DNA of 64,000 nt from an uncultured Carboxylicivirga sp. (GCA_947491945.1 CANLLN010000013.1:1-64000); one strand, 5' to 3'. Shown: positions 7,894 through 17,046, counted from the first letter of the stretch. Notes: a model not told the origin generated them from the sequence alone. Numbers and translations are program-made.

Positions 7894-9201
7894 TTAAATG
7901 TTTGGGTTCACATAGTGGTAATGCGAGCCAAAACGATTAAAGGCTGCTTTGTCAAGCATCTCCTGGTGGTCGGGGTGTGCTACTGAGATAATCAGTTTAG
8001 CACGCTCCTGCATAGTTTTTCCGTACAGGTTAACTGCTCCGTATTCAGTTACAAACCAGTGCATGTTGGCACGTGTTGTCACTACGCCCGATCCTTCCAG
8101 CAAGGTAGGAGCAATTTTTGAAATACCTTTGGCAGTTACCGATGGCATGGCGATAATGGGTAATCCACCTTTTGAATAGCCGGCACCACGGATAAAGTCG
8201 ATCTGGCCACCTACGCCCGAGTAGTGGGTTGTACCAATTGAATCGGCACACACCTGACCGGTAATATCAATGGCCAGTGCCGAGTTAATGGCAGTTACCT
8301 TATCGTTCTGACGAATTACATTCACGCTGTTCGTGTGACGCACATCCATCATGGCTACCATCGGGTTGTCATCAATAAAATCGTATAGTTTCTGCGATCC
8401 CATCAGGAATGAAGCCACCATCTTACCCTTGTCAATCTGCTTGCGTTTACCGTTCACCACGCCCTTTTCAACCAGTGGAAGAATACCGTCGGCAAACATC
8501 TCGGTGTGTACACCCAGGTCTTTGTGGTTGCCCAGTTGAGCCAATACAGCATTAGGAATACCACCAATACCCATTTGAAGACAAGCACCATCTTCGATTA
8601 GCTCAGCCACATTTTTACCAATGGCTATGTCCATATCGGTTAAGGTACCCATATCGTGTGTGTAAAGCGGGCTGTCATCCTCTACAAAGTAGTCGATTTC
8701 GCTCATGTGGAAGATAGCGTCTCCCCAGGCGCGTGGTACGTTAGGGTTTACAGCAGCAATTACTACATCAGCGCACTCAATGGCAGCCAGTGTGGCATCA
8801 ACCGAAGTACCTAACGACACATAACCGTGCTTATCAGGTGTAGAACACATAATCATGGCCACATTCACCTTCAATACGCCTTCGCGCATCAGCTTTTGAG
8901 TCTCGCTCAAAAATACAGGAATGTAATCAGCGTATCCGGCTTGTGTTTGCTTGCGCAGGTTGCCACCAACGAAGAATTGCTCGGAAACAAAAATGCCTTC
9001 GAATTCAGGATCGGCAAAATCAACTTTGTTCTCAATGTGGATGTGTTGCAGCTTTACGTCGTAGAACTCCTTGTTGCGACCACGTTCAACCATTGCTTTG
9101 ATTAATTTATGTGGCGTTACTGCCACACTGCTAAAGTGCACACGGTCGCCCGTCTTGATCACTTTCACTGCTTCTTCAGCCGATATCGCTTTATAACTCA
9201 T
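7894..9201 (-). CDS. Acetyl-CoA hydrolase/transferase family CoA-transferase
   Basis: This 435-residue enzyme belongs to the class of CoA-transferases that move CoA between acyl groups such as acetate, succinate, propionate or 4-hydroxybutyrate. Evidence is the N-terminal KAISAEEAVKVIKTGDRVHF, the motif MGIGGIPNAVLAQLG at about 210-224, and GVHTEMFADGI, where Glu234 is the likely covalent glutamate. GVGGQIDFIRGA and VTEYGAVNLYGKT follow in the usual order. Length is normal. Substrate preference cannot be read from sequence; fermentation end-product formation or propionate/succinate exchange are likely roles in Bacteroidota. It has its own promoter and terminator and appears monocistronic. Confidence 0.92.
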   Translation of the reverse strand: MSYKAISAEEAVKVIKTGDRVHFSSVAVTPHKLIKAMVERGRNKEFYDVKLQHIHIENKVDFADPEFEGIFVSEQFFVGGNLRKQTQAGYADYIPVFLSETQKLMREGVLKVNVAMIMCSTPDKHGYVSLGTSVDATLAAIECADVVIAAVNPNVPRAWGDAIFHMSEIDYFVEDDSPLYTHDMGTLTDMDIAIGKNVAELIEDGACLQMGIGGIPNAVLAQLGNHKDLGVHTEMFADGILPLVEKGVVNGKRKQIDKGKMVASFLMGSQKLYDFIDDNPMVAMMDVRHTNSVNVIRQNDKVTAINSALAIDITGQVCADSIGTTHYSGVGGQIDFIRGAGYSKGGLPIIAMPSVTAKGISKIAPTLLEGSGVVTTRANMHWFVTEYGAVNLYGKTMQERAKLIISVAHPDHQEMLDKAAFNRFGSHYHYVNPNI

Positions 9202-9240
9202 GACTTTATTATTTATGGATATTTTTCTTTATTAAACATG

Positions 9241-9270
9241 CAAATTTAGGAAAATAAGAGCGTATCCAAG
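9241..9270 (-). promoter_or_regulatory. Putative promoter of the CoA-transferase gene
   Basis: On the minus strand a CTTG at 9270-9267 is followed 18 bases later by TAAATTTG (9248-9241), an exact match to TAnnTTTG. The box ends 39 bases before the ATG. Confidence 0.5.
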
Positions 9271-9479
9271 CTTTTATTAATAATAATTAAAGAGCGGGAC
9301 CATATTTAAAACTAATCTGAAATAATACACTTTTTAACGATTACTGCAATCCTGCTGTCTTATTGATAAATAGAGTGTTGAAAATGGCCGCTCTTGGGTT
9401 TGGGGTGCCTAAAAATGGCGCTGTACAAGGATGTAAAAAATGCTTAACTTGTGAGGGTTACGAACCAAAATTCCTTGCC

Positions 9480-9893
9480 ATGAAAGCGTTAATGTTACTC
9501 AGTTTGTTGTTGCCGGTTTTATTTGCCTGCCAAACTAATAAGACACTTCCGCAGGAGGCTGTTTCAAATCAGAGGCTGAGTGTTGAAAACCCTGATACGA
9601 GTACTTATGAACTCATCGTTTTTGATCCGCGCTATGAAACCTTCCTGGCCACACAGCCCTATTCCAAAAATTTTTACTCCAATGAGTATTATCAAAACTG
9701 GAATTATCGCTATTGTGTTGAGTGGAACAGCCGTCATGCTAATCCTCTGCGATATGGCGATTTTTATGAAACGGCCATCCCCTATGATTTAACGGTTGAT
9801 TATGGGCTCGATTTTAATTTTCGCTTGTATCAGTATTTTCAATTTATCGAGCAGGAATATAATATTGTCCTCATTAATCGTCGTGGGCCTTAG
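9480..9893 (+). CDS. Small lipoprotein (DUF6146-like)
   Basis: The reading frame is open from 9363, but the ATG at 9480 directly precedes a lipoprotein signal peptide (MKALMLLSLLLPVLFAC), so I place the start there, giving 137 residues. The mature protein would be lipid-anchored at the cysteine of FAC. The C-terminal 80 residues are rich in aromatic residues (YSKNFYSNEYYQNWNYRYC, then HANPLRYG) and resemble the Bacteroidota family I know as DUF6146, of unknown function. That family name is from memory. The gene is divergent from the CoA-transferase gene; no terminator was seen behind it. Confidence 0.7.
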   Translation: MKALMLLSLLLPVLFACQTNKTLPQEAVSNQRLSVENPDTSTYELIVFDPRYETFLATQPYSKNFYSNEYYQNWNYRYCVEWNSRHANPLRYGDFYETAIPYDLTVDYGLDFNFRLYQYFQFIEQEYNIVLINRRGP

Positions 9894-9992
9894 TGGCAGC
9901 CTTATGTGTGTTGTTACTCATGGATGGTGCTGATAAAATTAATTTAGCGTTAAATTATGGGTGCTGCCGGGCTGATATTTTTTAAAATCAAT

Positions 9993-10000
9993 TATATTTG
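9993..10000 (+). promoter_or_regulatory. Putative -7 box upstream of the 10156 gene
   Basis: TATATTTG matches TAnnTTTG exactly but lies about 155 bases before the next start codon and lacks an obvious -33 element. The leader that would follow holds two ATGCAT palindromes (near 10067 and 10081). Confidence 0.3.
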
Positions 10001-10155
10001 TTTAATTAAAATGTCTGAATAGGTTTTAGGCAAGTGCTATGGTTTTATGCCGTTTAAAAATAGCCGATGCATGGATCTTTTATGCATATTTGATCATTTA
10101 AACCCGAGCAATTCAGTACATAATTAAATATTGACATTAAAATACTTTTAAAAAG

Positions 10156-10968
10156 ATGAAAAGCACGATTCGAATAACATCGTTGATAGTGGCGGCCACG
10201 CTAATGTTAACGGCCTGTAACACCAAGAAGGCAAAGCAAGACAAGGCGCCGGAAATTAAAAAAGCAAAGGTTGAGCAAGAGGTGCGTGAATTTGTGTATC
10301 CTTTGCCTACTACCTATGAAGTAACCGAAATGTTAAATCGCATTGAGGCGGCTTATATCTTATCACTATCAAACCCTGTGAGTAATGTTGATAAGTATCT
10401 TACTGAACGGGCGCAGGCCATTAACCTGGGTATTTACGGAGCCGATCTCAGTTATGCCAGTACCTATCGTCAGCAACAGGAGACGCTTGATTTTATGAAT
10501 GCTTCGAAAACATTAGTTGATAAACTGGATATTTCACCGGCCATCGATAAGTCACTGCTTGAGGCCATTGAGGAGAACCTGGACAATAAAGATGAACTGG
10601 TGAAGGTGATTACCAATTCCTTCTATAATACTTATGAGTACCTGAATAAGAGCGAACGTGCACCCATTTCGTTATTGGTTATTTCAGGTAGCTGGGTAGA
10701 GGCGCTGTACATTGCCTGTCATATCTCAGAAGAAACATTTAGTAATAAGGAGATGGTGGCTATTATCATGGATCAGAAAGAGCCGCTTAATAAGCTGATG
10801 TCGATGCTTGAGGTGCATAAGGATAATAAGGATATTGAGCAGATGATTAACGACTTGAAAATCTTACACGAAATATACAATAGCGTGGATGTTGGTAGTA
10901 TTACCATGGAGCAGTTGGATGCCATAGAGAAGAATGTGGCCGTATTGCGCGAGAAGTTTGTTTCGTAA
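10156..10968 (+). CDS. Hypothetical lipoprotein
   Basis: I do not recognise this 270-residue protein beyond its export signal. It starts with MKSTIRITSLIVAATLMLTAC, a lipoprotein signal whose cysteine 21 would be lipid-modified, followed by a lysine-rich linker. The rest is predicted mainly helical, with heptad-like stretches such as LLEAIEENLDNKDELVKVI and IEQMINDLKILHEIYNS and a conserved-looking core LLVISGSWVEALYIAC. That core resembles uncharacterised Bacteroidota lipoproteins. A terminator follows at 10995-11024, so it is probably expressed alone. No functional claim is made. Confidence 0.75.
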   Translation: MKSTIRITSLIVAATLMLTACNTKKAKQDKAPEIKKAKVEQEVREFVYPLPTTYEVTEMLNRIEAAYILSLSNPVSNVDKYLTERAQAINLGIYGADLSYASTYRQQQETLDFMNASKTLVDKLDISPAIDKSLLEAIEENLDNKDELVKVITNSFYNTYEYLNKSERAPISLLVISGSWVEALYIACHISEETFSNKEMVAIIMDQKEPLNKLMSMLEVHKDNKDIEQMINDLKILHEIYNSVDVGSITMEQLDAIEKNVAVLREKFVS

Positions 10969-10994
10969 ACTTATAGTATTAAAAATGTAACGAG

Positions 10995-11024
10995 AGGGAG
11001 GCCAATATCGGTTTCCCTTTTTTT
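10995..11024 (+). terminator. Intrinsic terminator after the 10156 lipoprotein gene
   Basis: The arms AGGGAGGCC (10995-11003) and GGTTTCCCT (11010-11018) pair with two G-T wobbles around a 6-base loop, and seven T residues follow (11018-11024). Confidence 0.65.
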
Positions 11025-11054
11025 GTTACGGAGTAATAAAAATTACTATCTTTC
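11022..11054 (+). promoter_or_regulatory. Putative promoter of the ABCG-type transporter gene
   Basis: TTTG at 11022-11025 is followed after 21 bases by TATCTTTC (11047-11054), one base off TAnnTTTG. The -33 element is built from the T run of the preceding terminator. The start codon is 23 bases further on. Confidence 0.45.
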
Positions 11055-11077
11055 AATCCAATCCATAATATTTTAAG

Positions 11078-14000
11078 ATGAGTGAATTATTTCTGGATGC
11101 CCTGATGCAAATCTTTGCCCTTTTGACCGACCGGCGTGAGGAGCAAAAGACGGGTGACGGCATGGTGGAAGTCAGAAATTTCTTGTTGCGTAACCTTAAT
11201 AAAGAGTTTGCCGATAAGGCATTGGAACGCTACGAATATTACATTACCGAATACCATAAAGATTCCTATAGTCATGACCGGGAGGTGCGTGATAAGCAAG
11301 CCTCATCCAACATGGATCGTCTGGTCAAAATTTGCGATGAACTTAACCAAGAGCTTGAGCAATCGGAAAAATACATGTTGATCACCAACATGCTTAATTT
11401 TATTATGCGCGATGGTCATGTGTCTGGCGATGAAGGGGCTTTTACCGATGTGCTGGCCACTAACCTGAAACTTAATGAACGTGATTACCGCAACTTAAAA
11501 ACGTTTGTGCTCGATTATCCGCTTGAAGTGGAAGATAAAGAGCGCTTGCTGCTCATCAGTGGACAAAAGGAAAAGCCCGATAAAAGGATTAAATACATTT
11601 ATAATCCCAAACAGCAGGTATTTGTGTGGGTATTGCATGTGCAGGAATGTAACCTCTTGTTTTTCCGCTATTCGGGTAGTCGTAACCTCTATCTGAATGG
11701 TCACCTTATTGAGCAAAATAAGGCGGTGGCTTTTGGTCCGGGTGCCGTTATCAAAACCTCGCGTATGGCTCCTGTGTACTATGGTCGGGTAGCTGAGAAT
11801 TTTATTGCTCGTCCGGGACGTGCCCGCATCCTGTACCGTGCCCTTGATGTGTCGTATAAATTCAGTAATAATCAGGTGGGTATCCATCCTTTTAGCTTCT
11901 CGGGTCGCTCAGGGCAGATGGTGGCGGTTATGGGAGGCAGTGGAACGGGTAAGTCAACCTTGCTGAATGTGCTTAATGGCAACCTGAAATACAACAGTGG
12001 TCGGATTCATATCAATGGCTACGATTTACATAAAGATGCCGAGGCGCTTGCTGGTGTTATTGGTTATGTGCCGCAGGATGACCTTCTGAAGGAAGAGCTC
12101 ACAGTGTTTGAAAACCTGTATTTTAATGCCCGTCTATGCTTTAGTCACTTTAGTAAAGAAGAGCTTGAACAGCTGGTGGAGAAGGCTTTGCGCGATTTTG
12201 ACCTGGTGGAAGCCCGTGATCTTGTGGTGGGGTCGCCCCTGAATAAAATATTGAGCGGGGGACAGCGTAAGCGCCTCAATATTGCACTGGAGCTGATTCG
12301 TGAGCCTTCGGTGCTTTTTGTTGATGAGCCTACTTCAGGCCTGTCGTCCATGGACTCAGAAAAGGTAATGATGTTGCTGAAGCGACAAACCCTGAAAGGG
12401 AAGCTGGTATTTATTATTATTCATCAGCCCAGCAGCGATTTATACAAGCTTATTGATAAGCTGATGATCATTGATAAGGGTGGCCGTATTATCTATAACG
12501 GTAACCCAATGGATGCCATTACCTATTTTAAGAAAAAAGCATCGTACGTTAATCCTGAAGAAAAAGAGTGCTATGCCTGTGGTAATGTGCAGACAGAGCA
12601 GCCACTGCGTATTATAGAGGCACGTATGGTAAATCCCTATGGCAAGTTTATTCGTCGTCGTAAGGTGTCGCCCGAGGATTGGTACGACCATTATGTGGAG
12701 GAGTTTGAAGATAAATTTGAGTGGAAGGCGCCGCAGCATAATGCCAAGCGCGAAAAGCTGCCCACTAACCTGTATAATATTCCGGGGCGCGTTCAGCAGT
12801 TTATTATCCACTTTTTGCGCGATACGCTGTCGAAGATAAAAGACAAGCAATACCTGATGATTAATATGATGCAGGCACCTGTACTGGCGCTCATACTCGG
12901 GTATTTTACCAAGTTTATCAGTGGTGATGGTGTTGACGATTCAGCGTATGTATTTGCTAAAAATGTGAATATACCGGCCTATTTGTTTATGTGTGTAGTG
13001 GTGGCACTTTTTCTGGGTTTGATTGTTAGTGCTGAGGAGATATTTAAGGATCGCCGCCTCCTACAGCGGGAATCGTTCCTGAACCTCAGTCGCTTTAGTT
13101 ATCTCAACAGTAAGATAGTAGTGCTGTTTGCCATCTCGGCGGTTCAGACATTGAGCTTCGTACTAATTGGCAACTCCATACTCGAGATTAAGGGTCTTAC
13201 ACTGAGCTATTGGCTCATTCTGTTCAGTACGGCCTGTTATGCCAATATGGTAGGTCTTAATATCAGTAGTGGCCTCAATTCTGTGGTGGCCATCTATGTA
13301 CTTATTCCGTTAATATTGGTGCCGCAACTCTTATTTAGCGGAGTAATTGTCAATTTTGATAAGTTGCATAAGAATATATCGTCAGAACAGTATGTGCCGC
13401 GCATTGGTGATCTGATGACTTCGCGTTGGTCTTATGAGGCTTTGGCTGTTAATCAGTTTAAAAACAATGCCTATCAAAAGCAATTCTTTGATGTAGATGA
13501 GCAGATAAGCATTGCTTCATTCAATCGTAGCCTATTAATTCCCAAGCTGGAAGATTTTAATGAGACTTGCCTGTATCATCATAAGCATAATGAGCAGACC
13601 CAGCTTTCAAATGCCGCTCGCTTGTTGGCGGCAGAGCTAACTAAGTTAGCAGGTTCCGGGATGGCTGTTGACTCAGTAATTGCTAATTTTGCAGAAGGCA
13701 GATCTGTTTTTAATCTGCGAGTTTATGAGCGAGTTAAGGCTTATTTGTCAGATCAAAAGAAAAGTAATAGCAAGCTCTATGCCGATGGCAAGCAGCGCAA
13801 GGATGAGTTGTTTAAAAGGTTGATAGATAAATATGGCTCCAAAGAGGCTTTTCTGAAATTCAAGGATACTTATCAGAACGAAGCTTTGGAAGAGGTATTA
13901 CTCAATAAGCATGAGTTACAGCAGATGGTGGTGACAAGTCAGGGGATTATCCAAAAGAAGCATCCTGTTTTTCAAAAGCCAGTTTCCAATATTGGGCGTT

Positions 14001-14197
14001 CGCATTTTTACGCAGCATATAAGCATGTGATGGATCTGCGTATTTCAACACCGCTTTTTAATATGATTGTGGTATGGCTGGGTGTCGCCTTCTTTTATGT
14101 CACGCTGTATTTTGATATCCTGCGTAAGGTAATCGCCTACTTCGAAACCTTTAAGTTGCGCCGTTTGAACAGGCGACTTCAGAAGATCAGACCATAA
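11078..14197 (+). CDS. ABCG-type ABC transporter with TerB-like N-terminal domain
   Basis: This 1039-residue protein joins three parts. Residues 1-160 are helical and contain a TerB-like segment (MLNFIMRDGHVSGDEGAF, then LKLNERDYRNLKTFVL). Residues about 170-250 form a beta-rich stretch with LNGHLIEQ and FGPGAVIKT that could be FHA-like. The ATPase follows, with Walker A GGSGTGKST at 286-294, signature LSGGQRKRLNIAL near 393 and Walker B VLFVDEPTSGL near 412. The remainder is an ABC-2 permease with five membrane helices (about 590-770), a soluble segment of about 230 residues and a final helix near 1005. ATPase-before-permease order is that of the White/ABCG group. The substrate is unknown. 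A hairpin follows the stop. Confidence 0.9.
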   Translation: MSELFLDALMQIFALLTDRREEQKTGDGMVEVRNFLLRNLNKEFADKALERYEYYITEYHKDSYSHDREVRDKQASSNMDRLVKICDELNQELEQSEKYMLITNMLNFIMRDGHVSGDEGAFTDVLATNLKLNERDYRNLKTFVLDYPLEVEDKERLLLISGQKEKPDKRIKYIYNPKQQVFVWVLHVQECNLLFFRYSGSRNLYLNGHLIEQNKAVAFGPGAVIKTSRMAPVYYGRVAENFIARPGRARILYRALDVSYKFSNNQVGIHPFSFSGRSGQMVAVMGGSGTGKSTLLNVLNGNLKYNSGRIHINGYDLHKDAEALAGVIGYVPQDDLLKEELTVFENLYFNARLCFSHFSKEELEQLVEKALRDFDLVEARDLVVGSPLNKILSGGQRKRLNIALELIREPSVLFVDEPTSGLSSMDSEKVMMLLKRQTLKGKLVFIIIHQPSSDLYKLIDKLMIIDKGGRIIYNGNPMDAITYFKKKASYVNPEEKECYACGNVQTEQPLRIIEARMVNPYGKFIRRRKVSPEDWYDHYVEEFEDKFEWKAPQHNAKREKLPTNLYNIPGRVQQFIIHFLRDTLSKIKDKQYLMINMMQAPVLALILGYFTKFISGDGVDDSAYVFAKNVNIPAYLFMCVVVALFLGLIVSAEEIFKDRRLLQRESFLNLSRFSYLNSKIVVLFAISAVQTLSFVLIGNSILEIKGLTLSYWLILFSTACYANMVGLNISSGLNSVVAIYVLIPLILVPQLLFSGVIVNFDKLHKNISSEQYVPRIGDLMTSRWSYEALAVNQFKNNAYQKQFFDVDEQISIASFNRSLLIPKLEDFNETCLYHHKHNEQTQLSNAARLLAAELTKLAGSGMAVDSVIANFAEGRSVFNLRVYERVKAYLSDQKKSNSKLYADGKQRKDELFKRLIDKYGSKEAFLKFKDTYQNEALEEVLLNKHELQQMVVTSQGIIQKKHPVFQKPVSNIGRSHFYAAYKHVMDLRISTPLFNMIVVWLGVAFFYVTLYFDILRKVIAYFETFKLRRLNRRLQKIRP

Positions 14198-14250
14198 ATA
14201 TCGTCTTATGAAGCTATTGGTAGCTTAGAAAAATGCAAGATATAATAGAT

Positions 14251-14290
14251 AACTAGCCCTCCGCCAAGCGTAGGGCTAGTTCTATTTAAT
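14251..14290 (+). terminator. Terminator-like hairpin after the ABC transporter gene
   Basis: A perfect 10-base stem (AACTAGCCCT at 14251-14260, AGGGCTAGTT at 14272-14281) with an 11-base loop lies 54 bases past the stop. The downstream tract (TCTATTTAAT) is only moderately T-rich. Confidence 0.55.
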
Positions 14291-14360
14291 CCCTTTTGGG
14301 GTACTTTGTTGTTAAAGGAGAAATATTAGCGATAAGGATCGCAGCTTAAGATAAACTACT

Positions 14361-14400
14361 AAAATAGAAAAAGCCTCAGCTATTTCTAACTGAGGCTTTT
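14361..14400 (-). terminator. Intrinsic terminator of tRNA-His
   Basis: An 11-base perfect stem (AAAAGCCTCAG at 14369-14379, CTGAGGCTTTT at 14390-14400) begins at the last base of the encoded CCA end of the tRNA. Reading the minus strand, it is followed by T-rich sequence. Confidence 0.75.
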
Positions 14401-14477
14401 GGGGTGGAAGACCGGTTTCGAACCGGCGACCTCTGGAACCACAATCCAGCGCTCTAACCAGCTGAGCTACAACCACC
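14400..14477 (-). tRNA. tRNA-His (anticodon GTG)
   Basis: The minus strand folds as a complete tRNA. It has D-stem GCTC/GAGC, anticodon stem CTGGA/TCCAG around TTGTGGT, and T-loop TTCGAAA on stem GCCGG/CCGGT. The extra 5' G(-1) opposite C73 is the histidine identity element. CCA is encoded (14402-14400). In the acceptor stem, pairs 5-68 and 6-67 read T against T, leaving two adjacent mismatches between otherwise standard pairs. A promoter lies upstream and a terminator directly follows, so it is transcribed alone. Confidence 0.95.
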
Positions 14478-14494
14478 ATTTTGTTTTGCGATTG

Positions 14495-14526
14495 CAAAGA
14501 TAGTATTTGTGATTTAATATTTGCAA
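14495..14526 (-). promoter_or_regulatory. Promoter of tRNA-His
   Basis: On the minus strand ATTG (-33 region, TTG at 14526-14524) is followed after 21 bases by TATCTTTG (14502-14495), an exact -7 box. It ends 18 bases before the mature tRNA 5' end. Confidence 0.6.
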
Positions 14527-14585
14527 TAAGAACAGGAAAAAATCAAAAAAAATTTTTCCTTTGCATTGTACTAGATAGGGTAGAT

Positions 14586-15269
14586 ATGAAGTTTTTCGCT
14601 GAGAATCAGAAAGTAGAAAAGGAATTGGAGTGGGTAATGAAAAAAGTGCGATTGCACATGAATGGGGCAACTACCGGTCAAATGGAGCAGGGTGGTGTTC
14701 ATTACCGCATTAATTATGGGGTAGGAATTCCGCATTTAAAAGAGTTGGCCGGGCAATTACCGGTGAGTTATGAGTTGGCTGAGCGACTCTGGTTTCTTGA
14801 GATACGTGAAACTATGCTGCTGGCCGCTCTGAGGGTGCCCGCCGAAGATATGACAGCCGCGCGCTGTAAAGAGTGGGCAGTTAAGATTGTTAATACGGAT
14901 TTAATAGAGCGTACGGCCCTGTTTCTTTGGGCGCGACTGCCTATTGTTGATAAGCTATTGCCGGAATGGTTAAAGGGCAATAACCATTATCTTAAGGCAA
15001 CGGCCTATTATACCATCGGCCGTTTAATGCAGCGTGGCAGCAGCACGCATTATAACAGTGCTGAGTTAATTGCGAGTCTGGATAAGGAAAATGCACTTGT
15101 AGTTTATAAGGGTTTGTCTTTTGCCTTGCGAATGAATATGCGTCAGCAAAAAGGAGATGTAGCTGTTATTAAGAATTTTGCAGAAGAGTTGCGAAAGGAT
15201 AATGATCATCATAAGCAGCTGATAGCGCAGGAGCTAATCAGTGAGTTGGCCATGTTGGATGATTTGTAG
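14586..15269 (+). CDS. DNA alkylation repair protein (AlkD-like HEAT-repeat fold)
   Basis: AlkD-type glycosylases remove bulky or positively charged alkylated bases by using HEAT-like repeats. The frame is open from 14481, but that extension would cover the tRNA-His promoter, so I use the ATG at 14586 (227 residues). Features are the helical repeats YELAERLWFLEIRETMLLAAL, WAVKIVNTDLIERTALFLW and YLKATAYYTIGRLMQRGS, and the opening pattern HYRINYGVGIPHLKELA, seen in Bacteroidota members. The specific AlkD catalytic residues were not aligned, so enzymatic activity is inferred from family likeness only. Its neighbours do not suggest an operon. Confidence 0.65.
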   Translation: MKFFAENQKVEKELEWVMKKVRLHMNGATTGQMEQGGVHYRINYGVGIPHLKELAGQLPVSYELAERLWFLEIRETMLLAALRVPAEDMTAARCKEWAVKIVNTDLIERTALFLWARLPIVDKLLPEWLKGNNHYLKATAYYTIGRLMQRGSSTHYNSAELIASLDKENALVVYKGLSFALRMNMRQQKGDVAVIKNFAEELRKDNDHHKQLIAQELISELAMLDDL

Positions 15270-15332
15270 GCAGGATGCCTCGACGTCAATAAGTTTTTGA
15301 GTTAATGACGCTTCTTACTGCATGTAAATATC

Positions 15333-15340
15333 TATATTTG
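15333..15340 (+). promoter_or_regulatory. Putative -7 box of the class-V aminotransferase gene
   Basis: TATATTTG is an exact TAnnTTTG match 63 bases upstream of the ATG at 15404; no clear -33 box was found. Confidence 0.4.
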
Positions 15341-15403
15341 AGCATCTGACGGTATGGAGGGGTTTTATGATGATGAAGGGTAACTAGTAAACCTGCTTGT
15401 AAT

Positions 15404-16876
15404 ATGACTACTTTGGAGCAACACTTTGAAGCGTTTAGAAAGAACACCATAGGATGGGATGCACAAATAAAAACTCCTTATGGAATAAAGCCCCTGGTGT
15501 ATGCTGATTGGATTGCCAGTGGCCGGCTGTATGGCCCCATCGAAAAGGTATTGCTTGAGAAGATGGGTCCCATGGTGGCCAATACTCATTCCGAGTCGAG
15601 CGATACGGGTATGATCATGACCAATATTTACAAGCACTCGCACCAGATTATTAAACGATACGTTAATGCAGGGCTTGATGATTTAATTATTACCGCTGGC
15701 TTTGGTATGACTAATGTGATAAACAAGCTACAGCGCATATTGGGTATGCGGGTGCCTGAGCAGGCACACGGCTTTTGTCATCTGCCGGCCGATCAGCGTC
15801 CTGTGGTTTTCATCACTCATATGGAGCATCATTCCAATCATACCTCATGGTTGGAGACCAATGCTGATGTGGTGGTGCTGGAGCCCGACGAGCATCTCCT
15901 CGTTAGGCCTGATGCTTTAAAGCGTGAGCTGGACAAATACAAGGGACGAACACTTAAGATTGGTTCTTTCACAGCTTGCTCCAATGTTACCGGCGTAAGA
16001 GTGCCATACCATGAGTTGGCCCGCATCATGCATCAGCATGGAGGCTTCTGTTTTGTCGATTTCGCCGCCTCGGCACCCTACGATGATATTAATATGCACC
16101 CGGGCGATCCGCTGGAAAGTCTGGATGCCATCTTTTTTTCTCCTCATAAATTTCTGGGTGGTCCCGGCAGCTCTGGCGTAATGGTGTTTAACCGTGCCTT
16201 GTATCATAATTCGGCACCCGATAACTCGGGCGGAGGTACTGTTGATTGGACCAATCGCTGGGGAAAGTATCGTTATGTGGATGATATTGAGGCACGCGAA
16301 GATGGCGGCACACCCGGTTTTCTGCAATCCATAAAGGCGGCCCTTGTACTTCGGCTGAAAGAGCAGATGGGTGTGGATAAAATACATGCGAGAGAAGAGC
16401 AGATTATAGCCCGTATTCTGGCTGCTTTTCGTCGCATGCCGGGTATGAATATCCTGGCTGATAATGTGGATCAGCGCCTGGGCGCTATCTCCTTTTATAT
16501 CGATAAACTACACTTTAACTTGGCTGTGCGACTGTTAAATGATCATTATGGCATTCAGGTGCGGGGTGGTTGCTCCTGTGCAGGCACCTACGGTCATTAC
16601 CTGCTGCATGTTGATTATTACACCTCCAATAAAATTACCAGTAAGATTAACAAAGGCGACCTTTCTGATAAGCCCGGCTGGGTGCGTCTTTCGGTCCATC
16701 CAACCATGAGCGATAATGAGGTGGACTATTTGATTAAAGCCGTAGGCTATGTGGCAGAGAACTGGATGGCAATGAGCCGCGATTATAATTATTTGGCCAG
16801 TCACAATGCTTATTATCACAAGGATACTGTCACTCCTCTCCTACCGCACGATTATGATTCCTGGTTTTCTTTCTAA
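15404..16876 (+). CDS. Class V aminotransferase-fold PLP enzyme (cysteine desulfurase-like)
   Basis: The 490-residue protein belongs to the class V aminotransferase/cysteine desulfurase fold. It shows the PLP lysine Lys249 in FFSPHKFLGGPGSSG, a preceding acidic segment CFVDFAASAPYDDI, and VANTHSESSDTG near residue 60. A C-terminal RGGCSCAGTYGHYLLH could supply a reactive cysteine. It is longer than typical desulfurases (about 400 residues), mainly through its C-terminal region. Whether it is a desulfurase, selenocysteine lyase or another lyase cannot be told. No Fe-S assembly genes lie beside it. Confidence 0.85.
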   Translation: MTTLEQHFEAFRKNTIGWDAQIKTPYGIKPLVYADWIASGRLYGPIEKVLLEKMGPMVANTHSESSDTGMIMTNIYKHSHQIIKRYVNAGLDDLIITAGFGMTNVINKLQRILGMRVPEQAHGFCHLPADQRPVVFITHMEHHSNHTSWLETNADVVVLEPDEHLLVRPDALKRELDKYKGRTLKIGSFTACSNVTGVRVPYHELARIMHQHGGFCFVDFAASAPYDDINMHPGDPLESLDAIFFSPHKFLGGPGSSGVMVFNRALYHNSAPDNSGGGTVDWTNRWGKYRYVDDIEAREDGGTPGFLQSIKAALVLRLKEQMGVDKIHAREEQIIARILAAFRRMPGMNILADNVDQRLGAISFYIDKLHFNLAVRLLNDHYGIQVRGGCSCAGTYGHYLLHVDYYTSNKITSKINKGDLSDKPGWVRLSVHPTMSDNEVDYLIKAVGYVAENWMAMSRDYNYLASHNAYYHKDTVTPLLPHDYDSWFSF

Positions 16877-17038
16877 ACAAATTTTGTATTCTGGTGGTAC
16901 AAGGCCCATCAGTCTATAATTTATTTAGTTATTCTTTCTGTGTGCTTATATCCATTCATCTTAGCTACAGGACGCACTGCATAAGGGAAAGCGTGGGTAA
17001 AATAGTGCTTGTTTACTGGTATAATTAAATTATTCGGC

Positions 17039-17046
17039 TATTTTTG
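17039..17046 (+). promoter_or_regulatory. Putative -7 box of the GNAT gene
   Basis: TATTTTTG matches TAnnTTTG exactly, 47 bases before the chosen ATG at 17093; -33 candidates (CTTG, TTTA) are spaced too widely. Confidence 0.4.

Noticed and set aside
9363-9479. N-terminal extension of the small lipoprotein at 9480
   Set aside because: The ATG at 9480 directly precedes a perfect lipoprotein signal; residues before it would block export.
14481-14585. Extension of the AlkD-like protein upstream of 14586
   Set aside because: It would cover the tRNA-His promoter and has no homology.
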